Origin: an uncultured Sulfitobacter sp.
Lineage (GTDB): Bacteria > Pseudomonadota > Alphaproteobacteria > Rhodobacterales > Rhodobacteraceae
Direction: 5' to 3'
Assembly: GCA_947492925.1 (NCBI GenBank)
Contig: CANLOQ010000002.1
Span: 806,001-870,000 of the forward strand
Length of the DNA stretch: 64,000 nt
Positions 36,782-44,791 of this stretch are shown here, piece after piece; position 1 is the first letter of the stretch, and every line of letters starts with the position of its first letter. A program made the translations under genes and the position numbers. Under the pieces are notes generated by a model. The model searched no databases. It was not told where the DNA came from and saw only the letters and a program-made list of their open reading frames with translations.

Positions 36782-37795
36782 CTAGCGGCTGGAGGCCTTG
36801 CGCAGAAGTTCTGCCGCGTCGGGGCGGTTCAGCAACGCCTCGTTCACGTCAAGACCTGCGTGGGGCAAATCGGAGTGGCCGGGGATGACATCGCCCATTG
36901 CGGCGGACAGGTCTTCGGGCAGCACGGGTTTCGTGCGGCTGTCGATCAGCATGGTTTCGGCGGCGATCCCTTCGGCATAGATGATCTGGTGGCTGTCGAA
37001 CAGCAGCTGGAAATAATCGACAAAGCCGCCGTCCATCACCGTGACGGTCAACCCGTTGACCAGATGGCGCGCCTTGACCAGCAGTTCGGACTGGCCCGCG
37101 CCCAATTCGTCGCTGCGCTGGTAGATAAAGAGCCGGTGATCGGGGCTGACGATCAGGTCGTGTTCATTGTGCAGCGTGCCCGCGCGGATTTTGATGGGGG
37201 CGAATTCGCCCACCGCGCGCACGGTGCTGGCGCTGATCCAGCGGATTTGCTGGACGCCGTCGTCGCGGGTCAGCACGCGGTCCCCGACCTTGAGATCCTC
37301 AATCGGGCGCTGTTCGCCAGAGGCGAGCGTGATGTGGGTGCCACGGGTGAAGGAAACGCAGGCCACCTGTGCGAATTTCTGCCGCGCGCCGTCGGTGTCG
37401 ATGCCCACAAGGCGGTATTCGGTCTGACCCGACAGGGAGGTGAGCGGCAGAAGGAAGATGTCGGTGATGCCGCCGTCCTCGTCCACCTCGACCAGCAGGA
37501 TCGCCTCGTGCATGCCGCCGTCGTCGGACATAAAGCTGAGCGCGCAATCAAGGTGCAGGGTGGCACCGGGCGTGCCCACTTCGGTTTCTTCGCCCACGCG
37601 GAATTCTGAGGACTGCGAGGCGATCACCGACAGGCGCTGCGGCTCTGCGCCGTAGGGCAATTCGTAGACATCATCGAGAACCAGCTCGGCGGCGATTGTC
37701 AGCGGGTCGCCCAGATTGGCCCCATCGGTTGCGGTGATGTGTGCAGCCTGAAAGACGGGAAGGCTTTGGGCAGGAGCAGGGCGGGAGCGGGCCAT
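36782..37795 (-). CDS. Stand-alone Hint-domain protein
   Basis: This 337-residue protein has an N-terminal beta-rich part (1-140) and a Hint (Hedgehog/intein) domain at about 146-285, starting with C146 in ACVSFTRGTHITLASG, then GDRVLTRDDGVQQIRWI and VSPDHRLF. No His-Asn end and no C-extein are seen, so it is not a splicing intein. Stand-alone Hint_2 proteins are frequent in Rhodobacterales and may cleave themselves at the cysteine. It is divergent from the SDR gene at 37932. A second one is encoded at 46654. Confidence 0.82.
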   Translation of the reverse strand: MARSRPAPAQSLPVFQAAHITATDGANLGDPLTIAAELVLDDVYELPYGAEPQRLSVIASQSSEFRVGEETEVGTPGATLHLDCALSFMSDDGGMHEAILLVEVDEDGGITDIFLLPLTSLSGQTEYRLVGIDTDGARQKFAQVACVSFTRGTHITLASGEQRPIEDLKVGDRVLTRDDGVQQIRWISASTVRAVGEFAPIKIRAGTLHNEHDLIVSPDHRLFIYQRSDELGAGQSELLVKARHLVNGLTVTVMDGGFVDYFQLLFDSHQIIYAEGIAAETMLIDSRTKPVLPEDLSAAMGDVIPGHSDLPHAGLDVNEALLNRPDAAELLRKASSR

Positions 37796-37931
37796 AGGTA
37801 ACCTCTGACATTCGGTATCTGCGACGCACTACGCTAGGATTGTGGCGCGGTTTGGTCAAGCACGGGGTGTTTTGCTGGCGTGTGGGGGCAGGCATGGTAG
37901 GTCTTGTTCAAACCATCGGAGGAATCGTGAC

Positions 37932-38711
37932 ATGGATTTGGGAATAAAAGGTAAAAAGGCGCTGGTCTGTGCTTCGTCCAAGGGGCTTGGTCTGGGTTGT
38001 GCCGAGGCATTGGCAGCGGCGGGTGTTGATCTGGTGATGAACGCGCGCGGGACCGAGGCGCTGGAAGCATCGGCCGAGCGGCTGCGTCAGGAGCACGGTG
38101 TAACGATCACCACTGTCGCGGCGGATGTGGCCACGCAGGACGGGCAGGCGTCGGTGATCAAGGCGGCCGAAGGTGTGGACATTCTTGTTAACAACGCGGG
38201 CGGCCCGCCTCCGGGTATGTGGACGGATTGGGACCGGGAAGATTTCATCAAGGCGCTGGATGCGAACATGCTGGCCCCCATCGCGCTGATTAAGGCGCTG
38301 GTGCCGGGGATGATGGAGCGCGGCTGGGGCCGGGTGGTCAACATCACCTCGCAATCGGTGCGGGCACCCATAGGTGTTCTGGGGCTGAGCAATTCGGCGC
38401 GCACCGGGCTGACCGGCTATGTGGCGGGCACCTCGCGGCAGGTTGCACCCAGTGGTGTGACGATCAACAATCTGCTGCCGGGGATTCATGCGACGGACCG
38501 GGCCGATGCGCTTGACGGGGCGGTTGTTTCGCAGCGCAACATTACGCTGGACGAGGCGCGCGCGGAACGGGCGAGCACGATCCCTGCGCGGCGCTACGGC
38601 ACGCGCGAAGAGTTTGGCGCGGCCTGTGCGTTTCTGTGTTCGCAGCACGCGGGCTTTATCGTGGGGCAGAGCATTCTGCTTGATGGCGGGGCCACCAATA
38701 TCACCATGTAA
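37932..38711 (+). CDS. SDR-like protein with altered catalytic residues
   Basis: This 259-residue Rossmann protein resembles 3-oxoacyl-ACP reductases, but the cofactor loop reads CASSKGLG (first Gly replaced) and the catalytic YxxxK is replaced: the segment reads GLSNSARTGLTGYV, with Ser and Arg at the Tyr and Lys places by eye. NNAGG and NITSQS are kept. A group of such degenerate BKR-like SDRs is known. ATG 37932 is preceded by GGAGGAA. It is followed after nine bases by the AlkC-type gene. Catalysis by the usual SDR mechanism is doubtful. Confidence 0.82.
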   Translation: MDLGIKGKKALVCASSKGLGLGCAEALAAAGVDLVMNARGTEALEASAERLRQEHGVTITTVAADVATQDGQASVIKAAEGVDILVNNAGGPPPGMWTDWDREDFIKALDANMLAPIALIKALVPGMMERGWGRVVNITSQSVRAPIGVLGLSNSARTGLTGYVAGTSRQVAPSGVTINNLLPGIHATDRADALDGAVVSQRNITLDEARAERASTIPARRYGTREEFGAACAFLCSQHAGFIVGQSILLDGGATNITM

Positions 38712-38720
38712 GGCGCTGAC

Positions 38721-39839
38721 ATGGCTGAAAAGTTCTCGCTCAAGGATCATCTGTTCAACGCTCAGACCGTGGGGCAGCTGGCGGCGGAATATGCCGCCGG
38801 TGTGCCGGGGTTTGACGCGGAACGCTTTGCGGCGGAGGCCCTGTCTGGCTTTGCAGCGCGTGAGTTGATGGCGCGGATGGACTGGATGGCCGATTGTCTG
38901 GAAGGGCAGTTGGCGCAGGACTTTCCGACGATGGCCGAGCAGCTTGAGGCAGCGATGCCTGCGCCGCTGGACCCTTCGCTGCGGGACGATGATTTCGGCC
39001 ATTTCATCCATGCCTTGCCGGGGATACTAGCGGTACGGCACGGGTTGGAGGACCACCGCGACCGTGCGCTTGATCTGCTTTATGCCGCCACCCAGCGGTT
39101 TTCGATGGAGTTCTACGTTCGCCCTTTTTTGAACCGCTGGCCGGAGCACACGCTGGCGCGGCTGAGTGATTGGGCGCGGGATGGCAATTATCACGTGCGG
39201 CGACTGGTCAGTGAAGGCACGCGGCCCCGGTTACCTTGGGCAAGGGCGGTGACCCTTTCCACAGATCAGACCTTGCCGCTGCTGGACCAACTGCATGCCG
39301 ATCAGACGCGCTATGTCACGCGGTCCGTCGCGAACCACCTGAACGACATTGCCAAGAAAGAACCCGCATTGGTTGTGCGGCGCTTGGCCCACTGGGCAGA
39401 GGAGGGGCAACAGGAGACACGGGAAATGGCGTGGATGACGCGGCATGCCCTGCGTGTTCTGGTCAAGAACGGCGATGCGGGCGCGCTGGACCTTCTGGGG
39501 TATCGCCGCGATGTAGAGGTGGACGCCGAACTTACGCTGGATGCAACGCAGCTGCGCATCGGGGAGCGCTTGGGCGTGGAGGTTGTTCTTCAGGCCGCGC
39601 AAGACTTGCCGGTGATGGTGGATTATCGCATTACCTTCGCGCGGCCCGGCGGGAAAACCGCGCAAAAGGTGTTCAAGCTGAAGGCGACGGCGCTGAAGGC
39701 CGGTGTGCCGTTGCGGCTGACCAAGCAACACTGGCTGAAAGGCGACGCGAGCACCTTCACGCTTTATCCCGGGGCCCACGCCGTTGCGGTGCAGGTGAAC
39801 GGGCGCGATGTGGCCCGCGCCTTGTTTGATCTGATGTGA
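38721..39839 (+). CDS. AlkC-type DNA alkylation repair glycosylase
   Basis: This 372-residue protein has an N-terminal array of HEAT-like helical repeats (to about residue 265, with SVANHLNDIAKKEPALVV typical of the AlkC/AlkD superfamily) and a C-terminal beta domain (about 275-372) that fits the Ig-like domain of AlkC. AlkC removes 3-methyladenine and related lesions without flipping the base. The gene sits nine bases behind the SDR-like gene. Family membership is well supported; the exact lesion range is unknown. Confidence 0.8.
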   Translation: MAEKFSLKDHLFNAQTVGQLAAEYAAGVPGFDAERFAAEALSGFAARELMARMDWMADCLEGQLAQDFPTMAEQLEAAMPAPLDPSLRDDDFGHFIHALPGILAVRHGLEDHRDRALDLLYAATQRFSMEFYVRPFLNRWPEHTLARLSDWARDGNYHVRRLVSEGTRPRLPWARAVTLSTDQTLPLLDQLHADQTRYVTRSVANHLNDIAKKEPALVVRRLAHWAEEGQQETREMAWMTRHALRVLVKNGDAGALDLLGYRRDVEVDAELTLDATQLRIGERLGVEVVLQAAQDLPVMVDYRITFARPGGKTAQKVFKLKATALKAGVPLRLTKQHWLKGDASTFTLYPGAHAVAVQVNGRDVARALFDLM

Positions 39840-39936
39840 CTGGCGATCACATTTCGGACAGCGCGCAAGAAGACGCTGGTCTGCGCTCTGGCGGTGTTTT
39901 AAAGGCTGTGGCGACAGAAGAAAAAGGCGATATTCC

Positions 39937-41295
39937 ATGCAAACCACTGTTTTGATTGCGCTCTTGGGCGCGGTTGTTCTTGCGAGCCTTTGGGCCGCGC
40001 CGCGCCGTGCGTCGGTAGACGGGTTCTTTGGCGGGCTGGGGGCCGAAGGGCGCGTGCCGGGGCTCTGGGTGTTGGTGCTGTCGCAGGTCACCACGTGGAT
40101 TTTCGCGCGTTCGCTGATGAATGCAGCCATTCTGGGCTATTATTACGGGATCGCGGGCACGCTGGCCTATGCGGCCTATTACGGGTCTTTCCTGACGGGT
40201 GGTTTCATCGTGGCGCGGCTGCGCGCGGGTGGCGCGCGGTCGATGCAGGACTGGCTGGGCGCGCGGTTCGGGACGACCGGAAACGCATGCTACAATCTGG
40301 TGATTGCACTGCGGCTCTTGTCCGAGGTGTTCGCCAACCTGCTGGTGGTCGGTCTGATCTTTAATGCCGTGCTGGCGGGCAGTGGAACGACGGCGATCCT
40401 GATCGTGGCGGTGCTGGGGCTGGCCTATTCCGCATGGGGCGGATTGTCGGCGGCGCTGCGCACGGATGTGGTGCAGATGGTCGTTTTTCTGGTGGTCTTT
40501 GGCGTGGCTTTCGTGGCGCTGGTGGCAAGCCCCGGTTTTGACTTTGGTGCGGTGATGACAGCCCCGGGCGCATCGGGGCCCTACAACGGCTGGGTGTTGC
40601 TGGTTGTGGCGCTGTTGCAGGTGTTTTCCTACCCCGCGCATGATCCGGTGATGATGGACCGGGGGTTCATCGCGGACGAGGCGACGACGCGGGCGTCGTT
40701 TCTGCATGCGTTCTGGATTTCGACGCTGTGCATCATCGGGTTCGGGTTTTTCGGGATACAGGCAAGCTTTGTCGGGGCCGCCTATGAGGGCGAATTGATC
40801 GGGACATGGGGTGTGATGTTTCCGCCCTGGGTTTTCGTGGCGCTGATGCTGTCGCTGCTGGTCTCGGCGCTGTCGACGCTGGATTCGGCGTTGGCCTCTG
40901 CCGCGCGGCTGGTGGTCGAGGAACTGCGCCTTGCCCCGCGCAGCCTGAACGGCGGGCGCGTGGTGATGGTGGGCTTTATGATTGCGGGCACGCTGTTGAC
41001 GCTGTGGGGCAATGCGACGCTGTTTGATGCGGTGGCGGTGTCCGGTACGGCGTCGATGTTCCTGACGCCGGTGCTGGTTGTCGGGCTGGTCATGGGGCGC
41101 GCGGTGGCGCTTTGGGGGTATCTGGTGGCCTTTGGCGCGGCGGTGCTGGGGGCATTTGCCTATTTCGCGCGGGGCTGGGACAGCGTGGCGATGCTGCTGC
41201 CCGAGGGGCATAAATACGAACAATTGCTGGTGATTTGTGTGGTCGTGCTGGCGGTGGGCTTTGCCGGGGTGCTTGCGGCGATGCGGCGGGGCTGA
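39937..41295 (+). CDS. Sodium:solute symporter family protein
   Basis: This 452-residue membrane protein has about 12 hydrophobic segments. The middle region around FGTTGNACYNLVIALRLLSEVFANL and YSAWGGLSAALRTDVVQ is typical of the SSS (SLC5-like) family, in which Na+ drives uptake of sugars, amino acids, vitamins or organic acids. It is preceded by a 97-base gap that may hold the promoter. It is the first gene of a four-gene unit with an ABC ATPase and two Lin0512 genes. The substrate cannot be deduced. Confidence 0.83.
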   Translation: MQTTVLIALLGAVVLASLWAAPRRASVDGFFGGLGAEGRVPGLWVLVLSQVTTWIFARSLMNAAILGYYYGIAGTLAYAAYYGSFLTGGFIVARLRAGGARSMQDWLGARFGTTGNACYNLVIALRLLSEVFANLLVVGLIFNAVLAGSGTTAILIVAVLGLAYSAWGGLSAALRTDVVQMVVFLVVFGVAFVALVASPGFDFGAVMTAPGASGPYNGWVLLVVALLQVFSYPAHDPVMMDRGFIADEATTRASFLHAFWISTLCIIGFGFFGIQASFVGAAYEGELIGTWGVMFPPWVFVALMLSLLVSALSTLDSALASAARLVVEELRLAPRSLNGGRVVMVGFMIAGTLLTLWGNATLFDAVAVSGTASMFLTPVLVVGLVMGRAVALWGYLVAFGAAVLGAFAYFARGWDSVAMLLPEGHKYEQLLVICVVVLAVGFAGVLAAMRRG

Positions 41296-41328
41296 TACCG
41301 CTTGCCCGAGCGTTTTTATCGGAATTTC

Positions 41329-42429
41329 ATGTCGACACCTGCCACCGCCCCAGTCCCACGCCTTGAGATCACAGACCTGCGCCGCAGCTACGAGGGGCGC
41401 GCGGTGGTTGATGGCGTGTCCTTGCGGATCATGCCGGGGCAGGTGACCTGCCTGCTGGGGCCGTCGGGCTGCGGCAAATCCACGACGCTGCGCATGATTG
41501 CGGGCGTTGAGATGCAGGACAGCGGGACCATTCATGTGGATGGCAACCTGATCTGCGACACGGTGTTTCGCGTGCCGCCCGAGCGGCGCGAGATCGGGCT
41601 GATGTTTCAGGATTTTGCGCTGTTTCCGCATCTGAGCGTGGCCGACAACGTGGGCTTTGGCCTGACGGGCAGCCGCGCGGAGAAGCGCCCCCGGATCGAG
41701 GAATTGCTGGAGCGGGTGGATTTACTGCGCTTTATCGACGGCTATCCGCATCAGTTGTCGGGCGGAGAGCAGCAGCGCGTGGCGCTGGCGCGCGCTTTGG
41801 CTCCGCGTCCGCGGATCATGCTGATGGACGAGCCATTTTCGGGGCTGGACAACCGGTTGCGCGACGGCATCCGCGACGAGACACTGAGCATTCTGAAAGA
41901 AGAGGACACGGCCGTGTTGCTGGTCACGCATGAGCCCGACGAGGCGATGCGCATGGCCGACGAGATTGCGCTGATGCGCGACGGCAGGATCGTGCAGCAG
42001 GGTGCGCCCTACAACGTCTATACGCGGCCCATCGACCGGGCGGCGGTGGCGTTTTTCTCGGACGCGAATGTGGTGGAGGCCACGGTCGAGGGGGCGCTGG
42101 CGCAGACGGCGTTCGGGCGGTTTCTGGCCCCCGGTGTGGCGGATGGCACGCGCGTGCAGATCGTGTTTCGGCCCCAGCATGTGCGGATTGATTTTGACCG
42201 GGCGGGGCGCGGGCCCAACCCCACCGCCAAGGAAGGCACACCGGCGCGTGCGGTCGTCAGCCGCGCGCGGTTTATGGGCAACGAGAGTTTGGTGGAGTTC
42301 GTGATGGATCACGACGGATCGCACCTGCGCGCCACGGTGCCGAATGTATTTCTGCCGCAACCCGGCGCGGTGATGTGGCTGACGATCCCGCGGGACCGTT
42401 GTTTTGTGTTTCCCGTGGGAGAGATGTGA
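41329..42429 (+). CDS. ABC transporter ATP-binding protein without a partner permease
   Basis: This 366-residue ATPase of the CysA/FbpC/PotA type has Walker A GPSGCGKS (44-51), Q-loop Q94, signature LSGGEQQR (143-150), Walker B LMDEP with catalytic Glu (165-169), H201, and a C-terminal TOBE-like domain (about 250-366). No ABC permease or binding protein is encoded nearby; instead it follows a sodium symporter after 33 bases and overlaps a Lin0512 gene (TGATG). A TTG at 41302 could add nine residues. It may energise a distant permease, or have a new partner (inference). Confidence 0.87.
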   Translation: MSTPATAPVPRLEITDLRRSYEGRAVVDGVSLRIMPGQVTCLLGPSGCGKSTTLRMIAGVEMQDSGTIHVDGNLICDTVFRVPPERREIGLMFQDFALFPHLSVADNVGFGLTGSRAEKRPRIEELLERVDLLRFIDGYPHQLSGGEQQRVALARALAPRPRIMLMDEPFSGLDNRLRDGIRDETLSILKEEDTAVLLVTHEPDEAMRMADEIALMRDGRIVQQGAPYNVYTRPIDRAAVAFFSDANVVEATVEGALAQTAFGRFLAPGVADGTRVQIVFRPQHVRIDFDRAGRGPNPTAKEGTPARAVVSRARFMGNESLVEFVMDHDGSHLRATVPNVFLPQPGAVMWLTIPRDRCFVFPVGEM

Positions 42430-42782
42430 TGGTTGAGACGTTGTTGGTGGAATTCGGCATGGGGACATCCCTGCGGCGGGGGGATTACACGCAGGCCGCC
42501 GAACGCGCGGTGCGCGATGCGCTGTGGCACAATTCGATCAATCTGGCCGAGCTTTTCGGGTTTGATAAGACCGACATGCAGGTGACGCTGGATGTGGGCG
42601 TGCAAGAGCCGGAGCGCGTGGATGTGGACGTGCTGCGGGCGGTCTTTCCTTACGGCAACGTGACGGTGAATGTGGTGAAAGGCGGTCTGGATGTGCCGCG
42701 CCCCGAGGGGGACGGCAAGCCCACGGTGATGGCGAATGTGGCGCTGCGGGTGGGGTTTGACATGGAGCGGGCGGATGGCTGA
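42429..42782 (+). CDS. Lin0512 family protein, first copy (diverged motif)
   Basis: This 117-residue protein belongs to the Lin0512 family of unknown function. The N-terminal region reads EFGMGTSLRRGDYTQAAERAVRDAL, where the family normally has GxGxDxHG; here the Asp and His are lost (GMGTSLRR). The start overlaps the ABC ATPase stop by one base and the end overlaps the second copy by eight bases. The pair may form a hetero-oligomer in which only the other copy keeps the presumed active or metal site (inference). Confidence 0.82.
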   Translation: MVETLLVEFGMGTSLRRGDYTQAAERAVRDALWHNSINLAELFGFDKTDMQVTLDVGVQEPERVDVDVLRAVFPYGNVTVNVVKGGLDVPRPEGDGKPTVMANVALRVGFDMERADG

Positions 42783-43137
42783 TCAGCGTTTGATTATCGA
42801 GATGGGCATGGGCAACGACCTGCACGGTATGGATTACACCAAGGCCGCCGCGCGCGCGATCGAGGATGCGCTGCGGCATTCATCCCTGCCGATCTTTGGC
42901 GTCACCGGAATGGGGCACGACCAGATGCGGGTGCAGGTGACCATCGGGGTGCAGGCGCCCGACCGGGTTGATCTGAAGGCGCTGGAGGCCAAGCTGCCGC
43001 GCGGGCGGGCATCGGTGCGGGCGGTGCACGGCGGGCTGAATGTGCCGTCGGGCGGCGAGACGATTGTGGTCGCACAGGCCAGTGTCGAGGCGTTTCTGCC
43101 GCCGCAGACGGGGTGGCGGTTGAAAGAGCAGAAGTGA
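42775..43137 (+). CDS. Lin0512 family protein, second copy (intact motif)
   Basis: This 120-residue Lin0512 protein keeps the family motif as GMGNDLHG (residues 10-17) followed by MDYTKAAARAIEDAL, aligned with the first copy. A longer in-frame start at 42736 lies within the upstream gene; ATG 42775 fits family length. It is the last gene of the symporter-ATPase unit and converges with the YafY regulator after 33 bases. No terminator is visible. Function is unknown. Confidence 0.83.
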   Translation: MADQRLIIEMGMGNDLHGMDYTKAAARAIEDALRHSSLPIFGVTGMGHDQMRVQVTIGVQAPDRVDLKALEAKLPRGRASVRAVHGGLNVPSGGETIVVAQASVEAFLPPQTGWRLKEQK

Positions 43138-43170
43138 GTTGTAAGGCAAAGATGAAGCGGTGGAAGCGCT

Positions 43171-43845
43171 CTATATGGTTTGGGGTGCGTAGTCGCTGAG
43201 GGATTTACCGGGTTCATCGACAAAAAGGTCCGGCAGGGCCGCCGCTGTTTCGATCAGATCGAGCCGAAAGACGCGGAACGCGCCGCGCAGTTCGCACCAA
43301 GCGATCACCGTCCAGACGCGCCCCCAGTATTCCATATGCAATGGTCGGATGATGCGGCTGGTGACCGCGCCGTCACGCGAGGTGTAGGTCAGGCGCACCT
43401 TTTGACGGGCCGAAGTGGCGGCGCGCAGCAATGGCATATGCGTCAGGTTGCGCATGGGATCGGTAAAGGGTGTCAGGGCATCCTGCCATTTTTCCGCCTC
43501 TGCGATAGTTCGGGCCGGCAAGACGGCTTCGATTTTGGCTGTGAGGGTGTCTGCGGCGGTCTTAAGAGCGGGATCGGCGGCGCCGGCCACAATGGCCAGA
43601 CCAAGGGTCAGCGCCTCAAGCTCGGCCGGTGCAAGGGTCAGGGGGGGCAGGCTGACGGCCGGGGTGATCCGGTAGCCCTGACCGCGCGCGCCCGCAATCG
43701 GAACGCCCGAAGCCGCGAGCCTGTCCATGTCACGGTAGATTGTGCGCGCAGACACGCCGAGGCGGACGGCAATATCCTCGGCGCGGTGCTGATTGCCGTC
43801 GCGCAGGATCTGGATAATGTCAAAGAGGCGGTCGTGGCGGCGCAT
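43171..43845 (-). CDS. YafY-type transcriptional regulator (HTH + WYL domain)
   Basis: This 224-residue regulator has an N-terminal HTH_11 domain (MRRHDRLFDIIQILRDG; SARTIYRDMDRLAASGVPI) and a WYL-like effector domain (about 100-215, with RLTYTSRDG, RIIRPLHMEYWGRVWTVIAWCELR). Many YafY proteins repress a neighbouring detoxification or ligand-dependent gene and themselves. A perfect palindrome lies 37 bases upstream of its ATG. The ATG at 43845 was chosen over a start nine codons earlier because MRRHDRL is the usual beginning. Confidence 0.87.
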   Translation of the reverse strand: MRRHDRLFDIIQILRDGNQHRAEDIAVRLGVSARTIYRDMDRLAASGVPIAGARGQGYRITPAVSLPPLTLAPAELEALTLGLAIVAGAADPALKTAADTLTAKIEAVLPARTIAEAEKWQDALTPFTDPMRNLTHMPLLRAATSARQKVRLTYTSRDGAVTSRIIRPLHMEYWGRVWTVIAWCELRGAFRVFRLDLIETAAALPDLFVDEPGKSLSDYAPQTI

Positions 43846-43882
43846 GGCGGGTCCGGGCAGGAGAGGTATCAAGATGGTATCC

Positions 43883-43906
43883 CAACTGACATAAACCTGT
43901 CAGTTG
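43883..43906. promoter_or_regulatory. Perfect 9+9 palindrome upstream of the YafY gene and tatA
   Basis: CAACTGACA (43883-43891), six bases, TGTCAGTTG (43898-43906). It sits in the divergent region between the regulator and tatA, where a self-regulated YafY operator is expected. Confidence 0.65.
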
Positions 43907-44052
43907 TCTGCGACAAGGGCGCGGTGGCCGGCGTTTGTGTCCCGGTCGCGGGTCAATCCGGTGCTTTCGGCTTTGCCACGCGCTGCGGGACCTTTAGAAA
44001 AAAGCGCGACTGACTGCGTCCGCCACGGGCGCGAGAAACACAGGAGACACCA

Positions 44053-44301
44053 ATGGGTATCGGAAATATCGGACTGCCGGGCATTTTGTTGATTGCGATT
44101 GTCGTGCTGGTGCTGTTTGGGCGCGGCAAGATTTCAAGCCTGATGGGCGAGGTAGGCAAGGGCATCACCAGCTTTAAAAAGGGCATCAGCGAGGGCGAGA
44201 ACGAGGTCAAGCAGGTCGAGGATGTCGACGGCGCGGACCTGCCCAAGCACACGGATGCAGGCACGCATCCGAAGACGGACATGAACGCAGACAAGTCGTA
44301 A
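44053..44301 (+). CDS. tatA: Sec-independent protein translocase TatA
   Basis: This 82-residue protein has one N-terminal membrane helix ([20 protein letters not shown]), then the [23 protein letters not shown] amphipathic helix and a charged tail, which is the TatA/E layout. TatA forms the translocation pore for folded proteins with twin-arginine signals. CAGGAG precedes the ATG. It is the first gene of tatABC, with ten bases to tatB. Confidence 0.95.
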   Translation: MGIGNIGLPGILLIAIVVLVLFGRGKISSLMGEVGKGITSFKKGISEGENEVKQVEDVDGADLPKHTDAGTHPKTDMNADKS

Positions 44302-44311
44302 GGATCGGAAC

Positions 44312-44788
44312 ATGTTCGATCTTGGCTGGGCTGAGTTACTGATCATCGGGATCGTGGCGCTGATTGTGGTGGGCCCCAAGGACCTGCCGGTGCTGTTCCG
44401 CAAGGTGGGGCAGTTCATGGGCAAGGCCAAGGGTATGGCGCGCGAGTTCAGCAGCGCGATGAATGATGCGGCGGATCAGACGGGCATGCGCGAGATGTCC
44501 CAGACGCTGAATTCATCGCTGAAGGCAGCGACCAATCCAGTAGGTTCCGCGATGGATGGGGTGAAATCGGCCGCAAAGTCGATGACGGATCTTGATCTGG
44601 ACCCCGACAGCGAGACCGGCAAGCTGGCTGCGAAACGCGCGGAAGACGCCAAGAAGATACAGGCCGCCACGGCCCGCGCCGCCGCAGAGCGCAAACAGCG
44701 CGAGGCGGCAGAGGCGATGGCGAAGGCGGAAGAGCTTGAGGCCAAGGTGGCCCCGGCAGCAGCGCCAGCCACGCCGGAAAAAGAGTAG
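44312..44788 (+). CDS. tatB: Sec-independent protein translocase TatB
   Basis: This 158-residue protein begins [26 protein letters not shown], the TatB membrane helix and hinge with its conserved Glu, followed by a long amphipathic helix and an Ala/Lys/Glu-rich cytoplasmic tail (about 110-158). TatB together with TatC recognises twin-arginine signal peptides. It lies in the middle of tatABC. Confidence 0.95.
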   Translation: MFDLGWAELLIIGIVALIVVGPKDLPVLFRKVGQFMGKAKGMAREFSSAMNDAADQTGMREMSQTLNSSLKAATNPVGSAMDGVKSAAKSMTDLDLDPDSETGKLAAKRAEDAKKIQAATARAAAERKQREAAEAMAKAEELEAKVAPAAAPATPEKE

Positions 44789-44791
44789 GTT

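Noticed and set aside
36782-37795. Intein in the Hint protein
   Set aside because: No C-terminal His-Asn splice site and no recognisable extein; a stand-alone Hint protein is a better reading.
39847-41631. 594-residue antisense frame across the symporter
   Set aside because: Extreme His, Arg and Gln content and no family features; the plus-strand symporter has clear membrane helices.
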